Below are positions 6,739 through 10,103 of a DNA stretch of 10,103 bases, piece by piece. Under the pieces are notes generated by a model that saw only the letters and a list, made by a program, of their open reading frames with translations, was not told the DNA's origin and did no database searches. Where the stretch lies: positions 1 to 10,103 of the forward strand of contig CAKUCT010000056.1 in NCBI GenBank assembly GCA_934643765.1, written 5' to 3'. This stretch comes from an uncultured Oscillospiraceae bacterium (GTDB lineage Bacteria; Bacillota; Clostridia; Oscillospirales; Oscillospiraceae). Positions within the stretch are counted from its first letter, which is position 1; every line of letters begins with the position of its first letter. Made by a program: the position numbers and the translations under genes.

Positions 6739-6767
6739 AACCATTTCCGGCGCGGCGGCATATCGTA
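6739..6767 (+). promoter_or_regulatory. Candidate sigma-K-type promoter of the Cys/Pro-rich gene
   Basis: AACC (6739..6742), a 16-bp spacer, and CATATCGTA (6759..6767) fit the Bacillus sigma-K consensus mACm-N16-CATAnnnTA at every fixed position. The start site would be near 6775 and the ribosome site GGAGG follows at 6796. The consensus is short, so chance is possible, but an AT-containing nine-mer in a GC-rich stretch at the right distance is suggestive. No good sigma-A promoter was seen in the same place on plus. Confidence 0.5.
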
Positions 6768-6809
6768 GTTGTAGCTGCGAGAATCTATTCAATTCGGAGG
6801 AGTGATGAT

Positions 6810-7667
6810 ATGAGTTCAAACTGCAACTACACAACCACCGGCGGCTGCCCCTGCAGCCAGCCGCAGCCATCTTGTCCGCCGCCAAACCCAGGCCCCGCAC
6901 CCTGCCCGCCGCCCGCACCGGCCCCTTGCCCGCCGGGCTGCATGCCGTATCCGCCGTATCCTCCCATGCCGCCGAGACCGCCTATGCCTGCGCCGCCGCG
7001 CGCGGAAGCGGCAGATGTTGACTGCGGCTGCGACTGCGCGGCCGGCATGCTCGGCGCGCTGCGGCTGCTGTGTGACCCGCGCTTTGCGCCTGTGGTGGAC
7101 TACAGCCAGTTTGCCTTCTTTACAAATAACTTTGTCCTGGGCACCTCGCTTCGCTGCCCGGAGACGTCGACAAGCGCCTATGACAACCTGACGGGGCCGC
7201 TCGGCGGGGAGTTTGTCAGCATCAAGCCCTGTACATGCGACGATCTGGAGGTCAGCGGGCAGGTCTACTATGCAGGACCGGTCTGTGCGGATACAACCTG
7301 CTGCGCAGCGGGGCCGGCCTTCCCGGCAAGTGCCGTGAGCCTGTGCGCGCTGACGGCGGTTGCGTTTACAGTGCCAGAGGGCGCCACGCAGGCAGAGTCC
7401 TACACGCAGCTTAAGAGCCTTCTGTGGCAGGCGCTGCGGCCGGGCCGCCCGCCGCTGCCGTCCGGTACGAACGTAATGAAGCCCACGCCGTGCGACTGCA
7501 CGGACAGCAAGCTCTCAGGCCGGCGCACGATTTCCGTGACGGCGGGGCCGCTGCTGGTGGCAAACGCTTCGGTGCTTGGCAGTGTCGGCGATGTTCTGGT
7601 GCTGGCCAACGACACCGATGAGCGGATCTATTTTGTCTGCCAGAGCGCGGTCGGCTTCTCCGGCTGA
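6810..7667 (+). CDS. Cysteine- and proline-rich protein of unknown function, candidate spore-surface protein
   Basis: 285 residues with 21 cysteines and no signal peptide or membrane segment. Residues 13..63 are a Pro-rich tract with spaced cysteines (CPPP, CPPG, PYPPYPPMPPRPPMP). Residues 72..76 read CGCDC, and a hydrophobic segment GMLGALRLLCDPRFAPVVDY follows (79..98). The rest is a probable globular domain holding two copies of a PCxCxDxxxSG motif (140..150 and 227..237) and a CC pair (164..165). The ATG at 6810 follows GGAGGAG (6796..6802) with 9 nt from GGAGG; the frame is open further upstream but without a ribosome site. I do not recognise a named family. Cys-rich cytoplasmic proteins in Clostridia are often spore coat or exosporium components that cross-link by disulfides, and the sigma-K-like promoter supports that reading; both are inference. 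Confidence 0.75.
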   Translation: MSSNCNYTTTGGCPCSQPQPSCPPPNPGPAPCPPPAPAPCPPGCMPYPPYPPMPPRPPMPAPPRAEAADVDCGCDCAAGMLGALRLLCDPRFAPVVDYSQFAFFTNNFVLGTSLRCPETSTSAYDNLTGPLGGEFVSIKPCTCDDLEVSGQVYYAGPVCADTTCCAAGPAFPASAVSLCALTAVAFTVPEGATQAESYTQLKSLLWQALRPGRPPLPSGTNVMKPTPCDCTDSKLSGRRTISVTAGPLLVANASVLGSVGDVLVLANDTDERIYFVCQSAVGFSG

Positions 7668-7690
7668 GCTGCCAGCGAAGAAATAGCAAA

Positions 7691-7728
7691 AATCCCCCGG
7701 ATTTGCCTCTCGGCAAATCCGGGGGATT
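7691..7728. terminator. 17-bp hairpin, bidirectional terminator between convergent units
   Basis: Arms AATCCCCCGGATTTGCC (7691..7707) and GGCAAATCCGGGGGATT (7712..7728) pair perfectly around a TCTC loop. On plus the tail is GTATGTG, poor in T. On minus the stem ends GGGGGATTTTTGC, a proper T-run. It can end the Cys/Pro-rich gene from one side and the asparaginase unit from the other. Confidence 0.85.
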
Positions 7729-7762
7729 GTATGTGTAAAAGATGCTTGCAGAAGCCGGAAGC

Positions 7763-7837
7763 TTATTTCTTGGCTTCCTTGATTGCGGCCTGCGCGGCGG
7801 CAGATGCAAAAAGAAGGTCAATATGAGATGCGCTCAT
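7763..7837 (-). pseudogene. 24-codon open frame after ansA, small peptide or 3' remnant of a lost gene
   Basis: An ATG at 7837 opens a 24-residue frame beginning MSASHIDLLFAS and ending AAIKEAKK, 19 bp after the ansA stop and before the 17-bp hairpin. In the same frame translation could extend back nine more codons, reading RVRRIFDPA, to an in-frame TAA inside the end of ansA. The alanine-rich, lysine-ended tail looks like a natural protein C-terminus. The only Shine-Dalgarno-like AAGGA is about 14 nt from the ATG, too far to be convincing. It may be the surviving 3' tip of a gene replaced when the less GC-rich block arrived; no family is recognisable from so short a piece. Confidence 0.3.
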
Positions 7838-7856
7838 CGCAGGGTCAAAAATCCTT

Positions 7857-8861
7857 CTAACGCGTTAATTCCCCGCAGAGATTCTCTGCCATAAGCTGCT
7901 TAATCTGTTCCGCCGGATAGCCGCAGCTAAAAAGGTAATATAGCTTGGCAACAGCGGCTTCTGTCGTCATATCAAATGCGCTGACTGCGCCGGCGGATTT
8001 CAAACCTGCACTTGTTTCGTATGCGCCGAGCGAAACAGAACCACATGCGCACTGTGAACAGACTACAAGCAGCGTGCCGTTTCGGCTGGCTCTTTGCACA
8101 ATCGGTAAAAGAGCGCAATCACCGTTTGGAATGTTCCCGGTCCCGAATGCCTCAATTACCACACCACGCAGTTGTTCCGTCATGATCTGTTCAAACAGCT
8201 GGAATTGAATTCCGGGGAATACCTTGATCACACCGATTGGAACTTCTTTGAGCTTACGGACACAGAACGTGCGGGTATCTCGCGAAAGCAGTACCTGTTC
8301 ATGGTAGCGAATCGTGATGCCTGTTTCTGCTAGCGCCGGATAATTGGGAGACATAAACGCCTGCAAACCATCGGCACTGTATTTTGTTGCGCGATTCCCG
8401 CGCAGCAGAGTTCCGCCAAAGTATAGTGCGACCTCATGCACTTTCCCTTCTCCTGCAATTAAAACGGCTGCAACAACGTTGTCCCGGCCGTCGCTGCGCA
8501 TCTCACACATTGGAATTTGCGCGCCAGTTAGGATTACTGGCTTGTCGAGTCCCTCAAGCATGAAAGAAAGCGCGGATGCTGTATATGCCATTGTATCTGT
8601 TCCATGAAGAATGACAAAACCATCGTATTGTGTATAATATGTTCCAATCAGTTCCGCAATCTCATTCCATTCGTTTACGGTCATATTGGAGGAGTCCAGC
8701 AGTGGCGACAGTTCCAATAGCGTCCACTGCGGCATTCCTGGCGCACGCAGATCGTCAATATGAGACAGCGCGCTGTACAGCGCGTTGTCTGGTGCATATC
8801 CCTTTTCCGTGCGCACCATACCAATGGTTCCGCCAGTATAAATAATAAGCACATTTTTCAT
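7857..8861 (-). CDS. ansA: L-asparaginase, type I (cytoplasmic)
   Basis: 334 residues, the usual size, with no signal peptide. The enzyme hydrolyses L-asparagine to aspartate and ammonia. Catalytic motifs are TGGTIGM with nucleophile T12 (9..15), DSSNM (56..60), HGTDTMAYTASALSFML with T88 and D89 (86..102) and K160 in GNRATKYSADG. The end NLCGELTR resembles that of Escherichia coli AnsA. The ATG at 8861 is preceded by GGAG (8869..8872) with 7 nt spacing, so the nine-codon extension upstream is not used. It follows the TRAP permease by 46 bp on the same strand, with a strong hairpin in the gap, and is probably co-transcribed with it. Base composition is visibly less GC-rich than the genes to its left. 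Confidence 0.95.
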   Translation of the reverse strand: MKNVLIIYTGGTIGMVRTEKGYAPDNALYSALSHIDDLRAPGMPQWTLLELSPLLDSSNMTVNEWNEIAELIGTYYTQYDGFVILHGTDTMAYTASALSFMLEGLDKPVILTGAQIPMCEMRSDGRDNVVAAVLIAGEGKVHEVALYFGGTLLRGNRATKYSADGLQAFMSPNYPALAETGITIRYHEQVLLSRDTRTFCVRKLKEVPIGVIKVFPGIQFQLFEQIMTEQLRGVVIEAFGTGNIPNGDCALLPIVQRASRNGTLLVVCSQCACGSVSLGAYETSAGLKSAGAVSAFDMTTEAAVAKLYYLFSCGYPAEQIKQLMAENLCGELTR

Positions 8862-8877
8862 TGTATTTCTCCGCAAA

Positions 8878-8902
8878 GAAAGGGCCACGGTGTGACCCTT
8901 TC
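8878..8902 (-). other. Hairpin between TRAP permease and ansA
   Basis: GAAAGGGTCAC and GTGGCCCTTTC (minus strand) form an 11-bp stem with one G-T pair and an ACC loop. It starts 5 bp after the permease stop and ends 5 bp before the ansA ribosome site. The following CTTTGCGG lacks a solid T-run, so it is more likely a partial terminator or mRNA processing and stability element that sets the ratio of the two products than a full stop. Confidence 0.5.
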
Positions 8903-8907
8903 CTTGC

Positions 8908-10103
8908 TTATTCGTTCACAGATGTTTCCGTTGCCTCTTTGCGTGATTTTGCACGTTTGAGGTTCAGCACTACAACGACAGCCATGATTACAAAACCTGC
9001 AATATCAGTCACCAAACCGCCATCCATCAAACAAACGCCGCCGATGAGCATTGCTAAACGCTCCCATATTTTCATAGGCGCGCGGAAGTAACCGACGGCC
9101 ATAGAAGCCATTGCAATGACACCGAGACAAGCTGTGATAAGCTTGCCGGCGACACCGAAGAACGTTGGGTCAATGAGTAGCAGCTCCGGTGAAGTGATAA
9201 ATACGAATGGAATCAGGAAGCCAGAGAGCGCCAATCGGAAGGCCATATAGCCGACCTTATTTGGCTCTTCACCGGCGATTCCGGCTGCTGTATAAGATGC
9301 AGTACAAACTGGGGGTGTAATGACCGACAAGATGCCAAAGTAGAATACAAACATGTGAACCGGGATTCCGGAAATACCAAACTTGAGCAGTGCCGGTGCT
9401 GCAATGGTGGCAACAACGATATAGCACGCTGTAGATGGCAGACCCATACCCAGCAGCAGGCAGGTAATTGTGGTAAAGATCAGTGTAAGATAGAAATTAC
9501 CGCCCGCCAGTTTGATGAGCCCATCGCCCAGCACAAGACCGAGACCAGTTGCGCCGGTCATACCGACCATGATGCCGACAGCTGCACATGTATTTGCCAC
9601 AGGGATGGCCAGCATGCCTGCATCTTCGAGTGCTTCAACGGCCTTTTTGGGCGTGAGGCGGGTTTCTTTGCTGAAAGAAGAAACAATGACCGCAATCACG
9701 ATTGACCAGAAGGAGGCAAACAGCGGCGTTTTACCAGCGATCATCAATCCAATAAGCGCAACAATAGGAATGAGCAGATAGCCACGTTTTTTGAGCAGCT
9801 CCCCGATTTTAGGCAGCTGATCTTTGCTCAGATGCGTGAGATTGAGGCGTCGTGCTTCAAAATCGACGACCATCCAACAGGCAAAATAGTACAGTAACGC
9901 AGGGATCAGCGCGGCTTTCATAATTGTAACGTAAGAAATGCCCAGGAACTCCGCCATGATCATTGCTGCAGCACCCATAATGGGCGGCATAATCATGCCG
10001 CCAGTGCTGGCAATCGCTTCCACACAGGCTGCAAATGCCGGCTGATAGCCAAGCTTTTTCATCATGGGAATGGTGATTGTGCCGGTTGTGGCAACATTTG
10101 CTA
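8908..10103 (-). CDS. TRAP transporter fused permease (4TM/12TM type), C-terminal part, 5' end outside window
   Basis: About 397 residues of the large permease, very hydrophobic throughout. The frame runs off the right edge. Marks of the fused DctQ-DctM TRAP family are NVATTGTITIPMMKK at the edge, GGMIMPPIMGAAAMIMAEF soon after, LGMGLPSTACYIVVATIAAP, and GILSVITPPVCTASYTAAGIAG. The protein ends in a basic tail (RAKSRKEATETSVNE). TRAP systems import organic acids using a sodium or proton gradient and an extracytoplasmic binding protein; fused permeases usually pair with TAXI-type binding proteins, whose gene would be expected upstream, beyond 10103. The next gene is L-asparaginase, hinting at a dicarboxylate or amino-acid-like substrate; that is inference. 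Confidence 0.93.
   Translation of the reverse strand, partial: ANVATTGTITIPMMKKLGYQPAFAACVEAIASTGGMIMPPIMGAAAMIMAEFLGISYVTIMKAALIPALLYYFACWMVVDFEARRLNLTHLSKDQLPKIGELLKKRGYLLIPIVALIGLMIAGKTPLFASFWSIVIAVIVSSFSKETRLTPKKAVEALEDAGMLAIPVANTCAAVGIMVGMTGATGLGLVLGDGLIKLAGGNFYLTLIFTTITCLLLGMGLPSTACYIVVATIAAPALLKFGISGIPVHMFVFYFGILSVITPPVCTASYTAAGIAGEEPNKVGYMAFRLALSGFLIPFVFITSPELLLIDPTFFGVAGKLITACLGVIAMASMAVGYFRAPMKIWERLAMLIGGVCLMDGGLVTDIAGFVIMAVVVVLNLKRAKSRKEATETSVNE

Noticed and set aside
6651..6809. Upstream extension of the Cys/Pro-rich gene
   Set aside because: The extension crosses both divergent promoters and has no ribosome site, while ATG 6810 has GGAGG at proper distance.

Overview
The window looks like chromosomal DNA from a GC-rich member of the Clostridia, most likely an Oscillospiraceae-type gut Firmicute. 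This is inferred from strong AGGAGG-type ribosome sites, a lysine (L-box) riboswitch ahead of lysA, an AbrB/SpoVT-type regulator driving a small ABC exporter-like operon, a TRAP 4TM/12TM fused permease, and a sigma-K-like promoter suggesting a spore former. No rRNA, tRNA, insertion sequence, integrase, CRISPR array or phage gene was seen.

Layout. (1) 2..1063, plus strand: the 3' part of a divergent GH3 glycosidase-like protein, ending before a 14-bp hairpin. (2) 1157..1756, plus: an Sfp-type 4'-phosphopantetheinyl transferase. It meets lysA (minus) tail to tail with no base between the stop codons. (3) 1757..3434, minus: the lysine biosynthesis unit, made of a sigma-A promoter, lysine riboswitch, intrinsic terminator and lysA. 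The riboswitch should shut off diaminopimelate decarboxylase when lysine is abundant. (4) 3497..5275, minus: an AbrB-type regulator, ABC ATPase and ABC-2-type permease as an overlapping three-gene operon. Its promoter contains a 22-bp dyad that is a good operator candidate. (5) 5277..6673, minus: a secreted, membrane-anchored serine-hydrolase-like protein (class A beta-lactamase/DD-peptidase fold) with a long coiled coil, closed by a 30-bp palindromic terminator. (6) 6739..7667, plus and divergent from (5): a Cys/Pro-rich protein with 21 cysteines, preceded by a sequence that fits the sigma-K consensus, hence a candidate spore coat or exosporium protein. (7) 7763..10103, minus: a visibly less GC-rich block with a TRAP fused permease (5' end outside the window), type I L-asparaginase and a 24-codon open frame. 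A 17-bp hairpin lies between it and the Cys-rich gene.

Functionally these are separate units: lysine synthesis, carrier-protein activation, a regulated ABC system, a cell-wall-facing hydrolase, a possible spore-surface protein, and an amino/organic acid uptake and deamidation pair. I see no clear multi-gene system that is wholly new. The most promising unexplained items are the Cys/Pro-rich protein with its sigma-K-like promoter, the anchored coiled-coil hydrolase, and the GH3-like protein that lacks key substrate-binding motifs.
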